NCBI RefSeq assembly: GCF_036226685.1
Contig: NZ_CP109009.1
Span: forward strand, 8,583,501-8,647,500
DNA: 64,000 nt
Direction of reading: 5' to 3'
Origin: Streptomyces sp. NBC_00690
GTDB taxonomy: Bacteria; Actinomycetota; Actinomycetes; Streptomycetales; Streptomycetaceae
In this document: positions 18,501 through 24,804 of the stretch, one piece after another
How the letters are laid out: each line of letters starts with the position of its first letter
How positions within the stretch are numbered: position 1 is the first letter of the stretch
Program-made: the position numbers and the translations under genes
Notes under the pieces: model-generated
What the model was told of the DNA's origin: nothing
Database searches by the model: none
What the model saw: only the letters and a program-made list of their open reading frames with translations

Positions 18501-19318
18501 GGTGTGTGGAGCAGCGTGACCCGGCTCAACTCCACCGGCTGGGTGCGGGCGAGTTCGTCGGCGAGTTGGACGAAGCGGGGTCGCAGCCCGCCGTCGGAGC
18601 CCGGGTCCTCCTCCTGCACGGCCAGTCGATCGAGTTGGGCGTAGAGCGACTCGTACGGGAACTCGACGTAGTGGGCACCCGCTCCGTCGCTCAGCTCTTC
18701 GAAGTTCTCCCGCACCAGCGCCCGGGCGGTGCGCAGTTGGTCGTACATCCGACTGTCCGCGCGCAGACCGATGGCGAGCACTCCGATCTGCCCCACCGCT
18801 CGTTGTCTGACCCTGCGGGCGAGTGCCGCCGCGTTCTCCACCCGCCAGGAGTTGAGGGGGAAGCAGGTGGCGAGGACGTGGGGCAGCCCGGCCAGGACGG
18901 TGTACTCCTCGTCATGGCGCGGCACGGGGGCGTCGATGAGGACCTCGTCGTAGCGCAGGAGGACCGACGGGTCGAGCCGGGTGAGGGCGGGCACGTCGTC
19001 GAGCGTCAGGAGGTCGACGCGCAGGGTGCGGTTGTGGAGGGAGACGTCCCATATCGAAGGCGGCGGAAGCGCGGCCCCCGATGATCTGGTCGAATCCGGG
19101 TCGCTGTTGGGCGTGCCCGCGGAGAGCGAACCGAGATAGTGAAAGGCCCTGATGTCCGACTGCCGGGTGTCCACGATCAGCACACGACGCCCCGATTCGG
19201 CCATGACCAGGGCGACATTGACCACCGTCGTGGTCTGCCCGATGTTCTCGGCGGTAGAGCAGAAGAGGGTCACCCGGGTACGGCCGTTGTCACGGCCGGC
19301 ATCGGACAAGATCGACAT
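15590..19318 (-). CDS. fxsT: FxSxx-COOH system TPR protein (ParA-like/TIR/NB-ARC/TPR)
   Basis: A 1242-residue multidomain protein of the type encoded with FxSxx-COOH RiPPs. The order is an N-terminal ParA/SIMIBI-like domain (to about 265), a TIR-like segment (about 265-370, IAWAEWIAGQLESCGVEV), an NB-ARC ATPase with Walker A GQPGIGKS (about 432-439) and VYDDVRD as Walker B, and TPR repeats from about 820 to the end. The ParA-like P-loop is degenerate: STAENIGQTTT replaces the usual KGGxGRT. ATG 19318 is preferred because GGAG stands nine bases before it; GTG 19345 and ATG 19333 are alternatives. It follows the precursor gene by about 60 bases. It probably senses or regulates rather than modifies the peptide. 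Confidence 0.85.
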   Translation of the reverse strand: MSILSDAGRDNGRTRVTLFCSTAENIGQTTTVVNVALVMAESGRRVLIVDTRQSDIRAFHYLGSLSAGTPNSDPDSTRSSGAALPPPSIWDVSLHNRTLRVDLLTLDDVPALTRLDPSVLLRYDEVLIDAPVPRHDEEYTVLAGLPHVLATCFPLNSWRVENAAALARRVRQRAVGQIGVLAIGLRADSRMYDQLRTARALVRENFEELSDGAGAHYVEFPYESLYAQLDRLAVQEEDPGSDGGLRPRFVQLADELARTQPVELSRVTLLHTPRHIAWAEWIAGQLESCGVEVSRSGFDPFIGEPPLPGAMLLVVSPLGVESSKAELLADLSHPDVRMVLVDEEVLPRELSHHEQIVMRHVSEAEAVIALRESLHLPGPALSESVHRFPRMPRDNNLWPRNNAFIGRDALFEEVRETLAAAAVSRSCGLLLGQPGIGKSQIALEFCHRFRGDYDLVWWVPGDGPASVRRGLTSLAERLGLPTVGDPVPRVLAHLGSPGSGDWLLVYDDVRDAAALSAQNLIPTSRGGGHVLITARLGDQVASGHVVEVAPFSAEESRALLASAVDQLPSHLSEQIGQTVGHLPLTVALAAAWLDMDAARHEAENRSRNEAVLRAAERFDQAFATAQTDLLAHERKVPLPRVVLEVAVRSIGLTDAAQAWAQEHGGATALGWVLECCALLTGAGADLALLRSPQMLWALAHRTGGAVGPPEPAAMVSDELMVDVALWALSGLGLIEVDFARPGRPVRMHQVLREAVLTRMGDTERKVRERELRAVVGGYSPGATAAQDAGPAVGTNGGQGGERQLSASQTGQLTALRIWEDQRPPVQRWLLDHLGVLTRSDDVLRLAEALELGRRAESAWANSPNSAEYLRLQTLLARALRNSSEYPGASRHARVALRGYRASFGTHHPRTLLCADAYGAILRADGHFTDALFEGRHVHRGLLALLGPQHRATDQVEHNLALSEALAGDAPSALQLLQDQFNRRRAIGGPDDPRAWQIANTLAGTHRALGQNRESSTLLREFLAYRSAMAPSSAPDADVLRAENGLAVGERRFGRTGRAHERDGRVLADCLRYLGEWHIVTLRTRYSLAIDLYELGKHEAALQESAICLQALGHTLGADHPYTQLCRVRHGVHLRGSGRPDEALEEGRTALEQLEARLGSTHPWKLAAASSLAGTLAARGEFEEAADLEESTLEGFDELGLTQHPYRELVARNLSDLLAVVSGESRAGDALRGDIDLELPGAV

Positions 19319-19380
19319 CGTCGTTGGCTCCATGGTCGGGATCACCGGGGCCGGGGATCTCTGCGGGATCTGTGAAGGCG

Positions 19381-19596
19381 TCAGATGAGGTCCTGATAGT
19401 CCGCCGTGAAGATGCGGTCCGGCCGTTCGGCCACTTCATGGAGTCTGCGCAGGGTGAAACCCAACGCGGATTGGGGAAGTTGTGCGATCTTTTCAAATGG
19501 CAGTCCAGAAAGATCGACCAATGGGGAATCGAGATCATTCGGTGCCTCGGCCGGCTCCGTCATCGGGAGATCGACCACCCTTCTCGCGAGATTCAT
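19381..19596 (-). CDS. fxsA: FxsA-like RiPP precursor with Tyr-x-Asp C-terminus
   Basis: A 71-residue peptide (60 residues if it starts at ATG 19563). The core of the FxsA family is plain: SPLVDLSGLPFEKIAQL, then SALGFTLRRL. The family normally ends Phe-x-Ser-x-x-COOH, the three-residue motif modified by FxsB. Here the end is A-D-Y-Q-D-L-I, so Tyr replaces Phe and Asp replaces Ser at the same distance from the C-terminus. Both candidate starts have weak ribosome sites. A TACAAT box at 19634-19639 would place a transcription start about 30 bases upstream of the first ATG. It is the first gene of the operon with the TPR protein and is divergent from the maturase. Confidence 0.82.
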   Translation of the reverse strand: MNLARRVVDLPMTEPAEAPNDLDSPLVDLSGLPFEKIAQLPQSALGFTLRRLHEVAERPDRIFTADYQDLI

Positions 19597-19633
19597 AGAA
19601 ACCGGTCACAAGGCGGGGGCAACACGCGCGTAC

Positions 19634-19639
19634 ATTGTA
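19634..19639 (-). promoter_or_regulatory. Candidate -10 box of the precursor operon
   Basis: TACAAT on the minus strand, ending 38 bases before the first ATG of the precursor. No convincing -35 element was found at the right distance. The placement is plausible but unproven. Confidence 0.4.
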
Positions 19640-19730
19640 ACGCTGAGTCAGGTCGCTGCGCCAGGTTCCTGGAGAACCGACGGACGCCCTACGGAAGCGG
19701 GCATTCCTGTACGACGGCCGATTCCTGACC

Positions 19731-19760
19731 TTGACGGGCCAATCAGCCGCTGAAAATACT
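19731..19760 (+). promoter_or_regulatory. Candidate promoter of the radical SAM gene
   Basis: TTGACG (19731-19736), an 18-base spacer and AATACT (19755-19760) form a good housekeeping-type promoter. Transcription would start near 19767, giving a leader of about 55 bases before GTG 19822. Confidence 0.55.
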
Positions 19761-19821
19761 GAATCCACGCCATCCGTCGGACTGGGCGGGCCAGAGCTCC
19801 TTCACGAGAGGTGCACGCACC

Positions 19822-21021
19822 GTGCAGTACGTGAATCCAGCCCGACCGGAAGAGATTCCGTTCCGCAATTTCGTGATCAAAATCCATGGCAGATGTGATC
19901 TCGCCTGTGACTATTGTTATATGTACCGCAGCGTCGATCAGGTCTGGCGCACACAACCGCGCACGATGTCACCCGCGGTGATGGAGTCCACAGCGCGGCG
20001 CATCGGCGAACATGCCCGTGCCCATGGACTCGGCGCCTTGGGAATCGTGCTGCACGGCGGTGAACCGCTGCTGGCGGGAAAGGAATTCATCAGCAGTGCC
20101 GTGAGAGCGATTCGCCGCGAAGTGGATGAGACGGTTCAGCTCACCTATGCGATTCAGACCAATGGGGTCCGGCTCGACGAGGAATACCTCGAACTCTTCG
20201 CCGAACTCCACGTCAGGGTCGGCATCAGCATGGACGGTGACCGCACCGCACACGACCGCCATCGCCGACGAGCCGACGGCCGCGGTAGTCATGCCCAGGT
20301 GGCCGCGGCGGTGGACCGGATCGCCGAAGGCCCCTACCGCCCCCTGTTCAGCGGGCTCTTGTGCACCATCGACCTCGACAACGACCCGGTGCGCACCTAT
20401 CGCGCGCTCCTGCGCCACCGCCCGCCCATGGTGGATTTTCTGCTTCCGCACGGCAACTGGTCCACGCCGCCACCGGGGCGGAATCCAGCCAGCGCCGACA
20501 CCCCGTATGCCGACTGGCTGATCGAAGTGTTCGAACAGTGGTACGGCGCACCGGTCCAGGAGACCCGGGTGAGAATCCTGGAGCAGATCGTCGCACTGCT
20601 CCTCGGTGGACGCGCCGTCGTGGAGGGACTCGGTCTGGAGCCCTTGGGCTACGTCGTCATCGAGACCGACGGCTCCATCAGCCAGGACGACACCCTGCGC
20701 ACGACCTATCCGGGCGCCGCCGCCACCGCGCTGCACGTACTGAAAGACCCCTTCGACCGGGCACTGAACCAATCCGCACTGGTGGCGAGGCGCTCAGGAC
20801 TCGCCGCACTCGCGACCGGTTGCCAAAGCTGCCGGCTACGACGGGTCTGCGGCGGTGGACACTACGCCCACCGCTATCGAGCGGACGGCACCGGCTTCGT
20901 CAATCCCAGTGTCTACTGCCCTGATCTGACCGCGCTCATCGACCATGTGCGGCGACGGGTGGCGCAGGATGTCGACCGACTCCGCGCGGCCCCTGCACCC
21001 ACCGGAACGCCTCCCCTATGA
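19822..21021 (+). CDS. fxsB: FxsB-family radical SAM/SPASM peptide maturase
   Basis: A 399-residue radical SAM enzyme. The CxxxCxxC cluster motif is C25-D-L-A-C29-D-Y-C32 with the usual aromatic residue after it. LHGGEPLL is the SAM-binding GGEP motif. The C-terminal SPASM-like region has GCQSCRLRRVCGGGHYAHRY and a final VYCPDL, as in FxsB maturases. FxsB enzymes install a cyclophane or related carbon-carbon crosslink in the C-terminal Phe-x-Ser motif of FxsA peptides. Here the likely substrate is the divergent Tyr-x-Asp peptide. The GTG start has AGAGG upstream. Its TGA overlaps the ATG of the hydroxylase gene, so the two are translationally coupled. Confidence 0.92.
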   Translation: MQYVNPARPEEIPFRNFVIKIHGRCDLACDYCYMYRSVDQVWRTQPRTMSPAVMESTARRIGEHARAHGLGALGIVLHGGEPLLAGKEFISSAVRAIRREVDETVQLTYAIQTNGVRLDEEYLELFAELHVRVGISMDGDRTAHDRHRRRADGRGSHAQVAAAVDRIAEGPYRPLFSGLLCTIDLDNDPVRTYRALLRHRPPMVDFLLPHGNWSTPPPGRNPASADTPYADWLIEVFEQWYGAPVQETRVRILEQIVALLLGGRAVVEGLGLEPLGYVVIETDGSISQDDTLRTTYPGAAATALHVLKDPFDRALNQSALVARRSGLAALATGCQSCRLRRVCGGGHYAHRYRADGTGFVNPSVYCPDLTALIDHVRRRVAQDVDRLRAAPAPTGTPPL

Positions 21022-22475
21022 AAACTCCGCACACTCCGCACACTCCGCACACTCCGCACACTCCGCACACTCCGCATGCTCCACATGCTTCATACCCTCC
21101 GCACACTCCGCACGCTCTGCACGAGCCCGCCCCGCCCCACCACCGGCTCGACGGCGATGTGTTCCACGAGATCGCATCCGGGAACGGTGGCCCTCGGGCA
21201 CTCTCCCTGCTGCGCAACGCTGAGTACAGTCGGCGGGTCATCCTCGCCCGGGCCGTCGTTGAACAGGCCGAACGGCGAGGCGGGGCGCTCGCCGCACAGG
21301 CGCGCGACGCATGGTCACTGCTGGGTGCGGCGCACCGCCGGGCCCCGTCCGTGGTCCATGAGATGTTGACGTACCCCTCGGTCGGGCCCGCCCAACTCTG
21401 GGCCCTCAACCAACTGACGACCGATCGATCCACGGCGGGTCCACCGCCCTCGGTCGATGCCCTGACCGCAGTGGCGGCGGTAGCAGCCGTACGTACCGGG
21501 CTGCCGGCCGCCGTCCGGTTGACAGTCCACAGCGGGGGGCTGCTCCTGCCGTCGTTGGGGCGTGCCCGATTCCCCCTGGCATCCGACGGCGAACCGGCCC
21601 TGGTGTCGACCACATCCGGTTCGCCGACGGTTCAGTGCGGCGCCACGACGGTGCGGATCCCCAGGGAACGGTCCGACCACGCCCTCGCACACGAGGATGC
21701 CGACATGCCCTGGCTGCCCCTGCGTGAACTTCTCGCTCCGGCCGACGATCCGGCACTCCTGCTGGACGACCTCGATCCGCACCTTCTTCCCGGCGGTGGG
21801 CATCCAGGGAGGTTGACCGTGTGTCAGTGGCAGCGGTGGCGGTGTGTCTTCGAAGAGGCGTGGCAACTCCTGCACACCGTTCATCCGGGGCAGGCGGTCG
21901 AGGCCCGATCTGCATACCGTGCGATCGTGCCGACCGGGGCACCCACCGACCGCAATATCTCCAGCAGTTCGGACGAGGCGTTCGGTTGCTCGGTTCTCTC
22001 GGTCCCGCGTTCGCCCCTCGATCTGGCCCTGGCGCTGGTGCACGAACTCCAGCACAACAAGCTCAGCGCACTCACGCACCTGGTCGATCTCGTCGTACGG
22101 GAATCCGGCGCACTCTTCTACGCGCCCTGGCGCGAGGACCCCCGCCCCCCGGGCGGCCTCTTGCACGGTGTGTACGCACACATGGGAGTGGCCCAGTTCT
22201 GGCGACGGCAGCGCCGGGCGTCGAAGGACGGAGCTACCGCCTGGCGGGCCGTGGTGGAGTTCGCGCGGTGGCGGGACGCAGCCAAGGAGGCCAACGAGAC
22301 GCTGTTGGCGGGCGGATGTCTCACCGAAGCCGGACGGAGATTCGCCGAGCAGATGCGCAGCACACTTGCGGAACTGGCCCAGGAGCCGGTGCCCCGTGCG
22401 GCGACGGCACGGGCGAAGGAACTCGGTGACGAGCACCGGGATCGCTGGCTCCTTGACCACGGTGCGCGATGGTGA
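21018..22475 (+). CDS. HExxH-type putative peptide beta-hydroxylase
   Basis: A 485-residue protein of the family annotated as HEXXH-motif peptide modification protein (2-oxoglutarate-dependent, aKG-HExxH type). The metal motif is HELQH (H342, E343, H346) within a helix. It should hydroxylate the crosslinked RiPP at a beta-carbon, working after or with the radical SAM enzyme, to which it is coupled by ATGA overlap. The recognisable domain starts near residue 43. Before it lies a strange repeat (His-Thr-Pro five times in a row, then variants), encoded by a 9-base tandem repeat. The repeat may be a recent expansion, or the true start could be later. Terminated by the 19-bp hairpin at 22573. Confidence 0.88.
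   Translation: MKTPHTPHTPHTPHTPHTPHAPHASYPPHTPHALHEPAPPHHRLDGDVFHEIASGNGGPRALSLLRNAEYSRRVILARAVVEQAERRGGALAAQARDAWSLLGAAHRRAPSVVHEMLTYPSVGPAQLWALNQLTTDRSTAGPPPSVDALTAVAAVAAVRTGLPAAVRLTVHSGGLLLPSLGRARFPLASDGEPALVSTTSGSPTVQCGATTVRIPRERSDHALAHEDADMPWLPLRELLAPADDPALLLDDLDPHLLPGGGHPGRLTVCQWQRWRCVFEEAWQLLHTVHPGQAVEARSAYRAIVPTGAPTDRNISSSSDEAFGCSVLSVPRSPLDLALALVHELQHNKLSALTHLVDLVVRESGALFYAPWREDPRPPGGLLHGVYAHMGVAQFWRRQRRASKDGATAWRAVVEFARWRDAAKEANETLLAGGCLTEAGRRFAEQMRSTLAELAQEPVPRAATARAKELGDEHRDRWLLDHGARW
21030..21116 (+). repeat. 9-base tandem repeat encoding His-Thr-Pro
   Basis: Five perfect copies of CACACTCCG (21030-21074) are followed by four diverged or intact units to about 21116. The unit is three codons, so copy-number changes alter protein length without shifting frame. 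It lies at the very start of the HExxH protein. Confidence 0.9.
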
Positions 22476-22572
22476 GTACTGCGGACTTCACTGCCCGGCG
22501 GCCAACTCATGGTGCCTGTACCGGCAGGTGACTGCTCATACGGGTCGTGGGAGTCGGCGCGGGAAACGCAGT

Positions 22573-22614
22573 GAGGCCCTGGAACCCCGTCGCAAGACGG
22601 GGTTCCAGGGCCTC
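22573..22614. terminator. 19-bp bidirectional terminator
   Basis: GAGGCCCTGGAACCCCGTC (22573-22591) and GACGGGGTTCCAGGGCCTC (22596-22614) are perfectly complementary around a GCAA tetraloop. It lies between the convergent HExxH and LysM genes and can serve both. Confidence 0.92.
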
Positions 22615-22660
22615 AGCTGAGCATTACATGCTATGAGCTGATGAAGCCTCAATGGGCGAC

Positions 22661-23425
22661 CTAGTAGGCACCGAAGACATTGTCGATCGAACCGTATCGG
22701 TCAGCTGCGTAGTTGCACGCGGCTGTGATGTTGGCGACCGGGTCATAGCTGTTCGTCGAAGTTCCGGGAACGTGGTAGGCGCGGAACGTCGGGTCAATGA
22801 CCTGGAGGAGACCCTTGGAAGGGGTTCCGGCTATCGCGTTGGAGTCCCAGTTGTTGATCGCCAGGGGGTTGCCCGACGATTCGCGAATGATGTTCCGGTG
22901 AATTCCATCGTAGGTTCCCGGAATGCCGTGCTCGGCCATGACGGCAAGGGATTCCTTGATCCAGCCGTCGAGGTTGTTGGCATAGGTCACAGCCGCGGCC
23001 GGGGCGCTGTACGCCACGGGCTCGGCAGCGATCGTGGCCGTCTTGGCGGTGCTTTCCGGGGCCTTGGTGCCGGCCTTGCCAAGAGAGAGCTTGAGACCGG
23101 GGTGGATCAGCGAAGGATCGTCGCCGACGGCCTCGCGGTTCTGCTCGTACAGGCTCTCCCAGCCGCCGCTCAGCTGGTGGTCCGCCGCGATCTGGGAGAG
23201 GGAGTCACCCGTGACCACGGAGTATGTCTTGGCGGTGTCCTGCTTGCTGACCTGCTGCTGGGCGATGACTGCCGGGGCGGCCTTGGTGCTGGTCGGCTGG
23301 GCCGCGTGGGCGGTGGCCGTTCCCAGGGCGGGGATGGCGAGCAGGGCCCCGCTTGCCCCAAGGACCATGAGGCTCTTGGCGATTGAACTGTTCTGCGGGC
23401 GGCGGTGCTTACCGAATGCAGGCAT
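22661..23425 (-). CDS. Secreted LysM / transglycosylase-SLT cell-wall hydrolase
   Basis: A 254-residue exported protein. A signal peptide (about residues 1-42, ending TATAHAA) is followed by a LysM domain (about 66-115, SVVTGDSLSQIAADHQL) and a C-terminal lytic transglycosylase-like domain (about 150-254). That domain has the RESSGNPLAINNWDSNAI motif, in which the Glu of ESSG is the likely catalytic acid, and KGLLQVIDPTF. This is the layout of Streptomyces Rpf/SLT muralytic enzymes acting in germination and growth. ATG 23425 is preceded by GAGAGGAAA. Its leader contains a c-di-AMP riboswitch and a Crp-like site lies further upstream, so expression should follow two nucleotide second messengers. 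Confidence 0.9.
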   Translation of the reverse strand: MPAFGKHRRPQNSSIAKSLMVLGASGALLAIPALGTATAHAAQPTSTKAAPAVIAQQQVSKQDTAKTYSVVTGDSLSQIAADHQLSGGWESLYEQNREAVGDDPSLIHPGLKLSLGKAGTKAPESTAKTATIAAEPVAYSAPAAAVTYANNLDGWIKESLAVMAEHGIPGTYDGIHRNIIRESSGNPLAINNWDSNAIAGTPSKGLLQVIDPTFRAYHVPGTSTNSYDPVANITAACNYAADRYGSIDNVFGAY

Positions 23426-23442
23426 GGCGAATTTCCTCTCCG

Positions 23443-23575
23443 TCGCCTGCGAGGTGAGCTGTCGGATTCGGGCTGGAGATGCCCGGTCGCACACTGTGCG
23501 ACTTCACCCCAAGCCGTTCCATTGCTGGACGGCGACTTACCTGGTTCCCCCGCTCCTGCCATACGTGAGTGAGTG
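23443..23575 (-). promoter_or_regulatory. ydaO-type c-di-AMP riboswitch
   Basis: Read on the minus strand, the leader contains the conserved blocks of the ydaO/yuaA (c-di-AMP) aptamer in order: AGCGGGGGAACCAGGTAAGT, then CTTGGGGTGAA, a variable hairpin (GTCGCACAGTGTGCGAC), then CCCGAATCCGACAGCTCACC and TCGCAGGCG. It ends about 18 bases before the LysM-hydrolase ATG, so it may occlude the ribosome site or direct premature termination. In Streptomyces this class controls muralytic enzymes, with c-di-AMP turning expression off. Confidence 0.88.
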
Positions 23576-23791
23576 GGATTTGTTGGACGGTGGCAGGATT
23601 CGGCGGTCCGTCCGGATTCGAGGATGACCGTAGACGAGAGAACGGGAATGGAACAAGACTCGAATTCCGTTCGGATGGCTATTGGATCATTTCCTGTCTC
23701 GGAGCTCTCCCTTTCGGGATTTCGCTCGGATGCTCAACTTTCGTTCTGTGAAGGCGTTGTGGGGTTGCTCGGAAAGATCAATTCTTTGCCC

Positions 23792-23811
23792 TGCGTGACC
23801 CAAGTCACGCA
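23792..23811. promoter_or_regulatory. Crp-like palindrome upstream of the LysM hydrolase
   Basis: TGCGTGAC (23792-23799), CCAA, GTCACGCA (23804-23811) is a perfect inverted repeat. It fits the Streptomyces Crp pattern GTG-N6-GNCAC. It lies about 370 bases upstream of the start codon and about 215 bases upstream of the riboswitch. No gene was seen from 23576 to 24202. Confidence 0.55.
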
Positions 23812-24202
23812 ATTTCTCGTTACCTGATAGAGATGATCCTTTGCGGGGCTTCCTCTTTTTGTGTAGCGAAAACCCCTAAATGGGCAATTCGGACTTAATG
23901 GGGCAGCCTTGTGGCGCCGTGCGGGTGCGGCGTCGTGGCGGCGGGGGCTGGGGGAGGGGTACGCCAGCGGCCAAACTCGATCCGTCGGGAAGTGTCGACG
24001 TCGCTCGGCAGGTGTCGTGCAGTCGCCTGTCGGGGCGGGTGAGGGCCGATGGCCCATGGGGGGAATCCCGCCCCATCTGTCGGACGGGGCGGGAGCAGGT
24101 GCGGGCGGGCGGTGCCGGCAGGTGATCTGGGTGCCCAGATGGCCGAGCGGACCGATTCTCCGGTGGTGTGGGCGTTGAACTGTCGGTAGCCCTCGCGGCC
24201 TG

Positions 24203-24694
24203 CTATCCCTCCGAGTGCTCGGTTCGAAGATCGGCGTCCATGGTGGCCCTCAGTTGAGCGAGGATGCCTTGGAGTCGGTCGAGCAGCTCGGGCGGGTGCT
24301 CGGCCAGGATGGCGTCCTGTCGTGAGTTCACGGACTCGAAGAACGACCGGGCGAGCTCCTTCGCCTGGGCGCTGGAGCGCAGAGTGACGATGCGGCGGTC
24401 GCTGTGCTCGCGGGAGCGCGAGATGTAGCCCGCGCGTTCCAGACGGTTCAGCAGGGTGGTCATGGCGCCCGATGTCAGGGAAATGCGCCTGCTGAGCAGG
24501 GCGGGAGACAGTGGTGTGCCGGACTCCTCGGCCGAGGCGATCTCCAGCAGGGCGAAGGCGTCCGTGGAGTGCACGCCCAACGTCACGGCGAAGCGTCGGC
24601 CGAGTTCGGTGAAGCTCGCGCCGTAGGCGCGGAGCTCTTCCGCCAGTCGTTCCCGTTGGGCCGCGACACCGTCGGGCGTCATCGACTCCTCCAT
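24203..24694 (-). CDS. MarR-family transcriptional regulator
   Basis: A 163-residue MarR protein. The winged helix is recognisable in PLSPALLSRRISLTSGAMTTLLNRLERAGYISRSREHSDRRI, with the recognition helix at SGAMTTLLNRLE and the beta-wing SREHSDRRIVTL. It is divergent from the DHA2-type transporter with a 110-base shared region and most likely represses both, released by a drug-like ligand. ATG 24694 is chosen for its AGGAGG at eight bases; ATG 24682 is a less likely alternative. Confidence 0.92.
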   Translation of the reverse strand: MEESMTPDGVAAQRERLAEELRAYGASFTELGRRFAVTLGVHSTDAFALLEIASAEESGTPLSPALLSRRISLTSGAMTTLLNRLERAGYISRSREHSDRRIVTLRSSAQAKELARSFFESVNSRQDAILAEHPPELLDRLQGILAQLRATMDADLRTEHSEG

Positions 24695-24741
24695 CGAGGC
24701 GCCTCCTCTACTTCCTCGCGCCGACGATCCATGACGACGCA

Positions 24742-24771
24742 TTGACAACCTATCGTCGATCACATTACCTT
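24742..24771 (+). promoter_or_regulatory. Candidate promoter of the MFS gene
   Basis: TTGACA (24742-24747), an 18-base spacer and TACCTT (24766-24771). The -10 element overlaps the left arm of the inverted repeat at 24766, so a bound MarR protein would block it. Confidence 0.5.
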
Positions 24772-24800
24772 CACCGCGAAGTTACTTTACGGTGGAGGTA
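24766..24800. promoter_or_regulatory. Inverted repeat, MarR operator or RBS-masking hairpin
   Basis: TACCTTCACCG (24766-24776) and CGGTGGAGGTA (24790-24800) match at 10 of 11 positions. The right arm contains the GGAGG ribosome site of the transporter. It may be the MarR operator, a leader hairpin hiding the ribosome site, or both. Confidence 0.55.
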
Positions 24801-24804
24801 TCTA

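Noticed and set aside
17687..19084. 465-residue open frame on the plus strand
   Set aside because: Antisense to the NB-ARC/TIR region of the TPR protein; composition is typical of a shadow frame and no motif is present.
21030..21116. CRISPR-like array
   Set aside because: Units are 9 bases without spacers and form part of a coding sequence.
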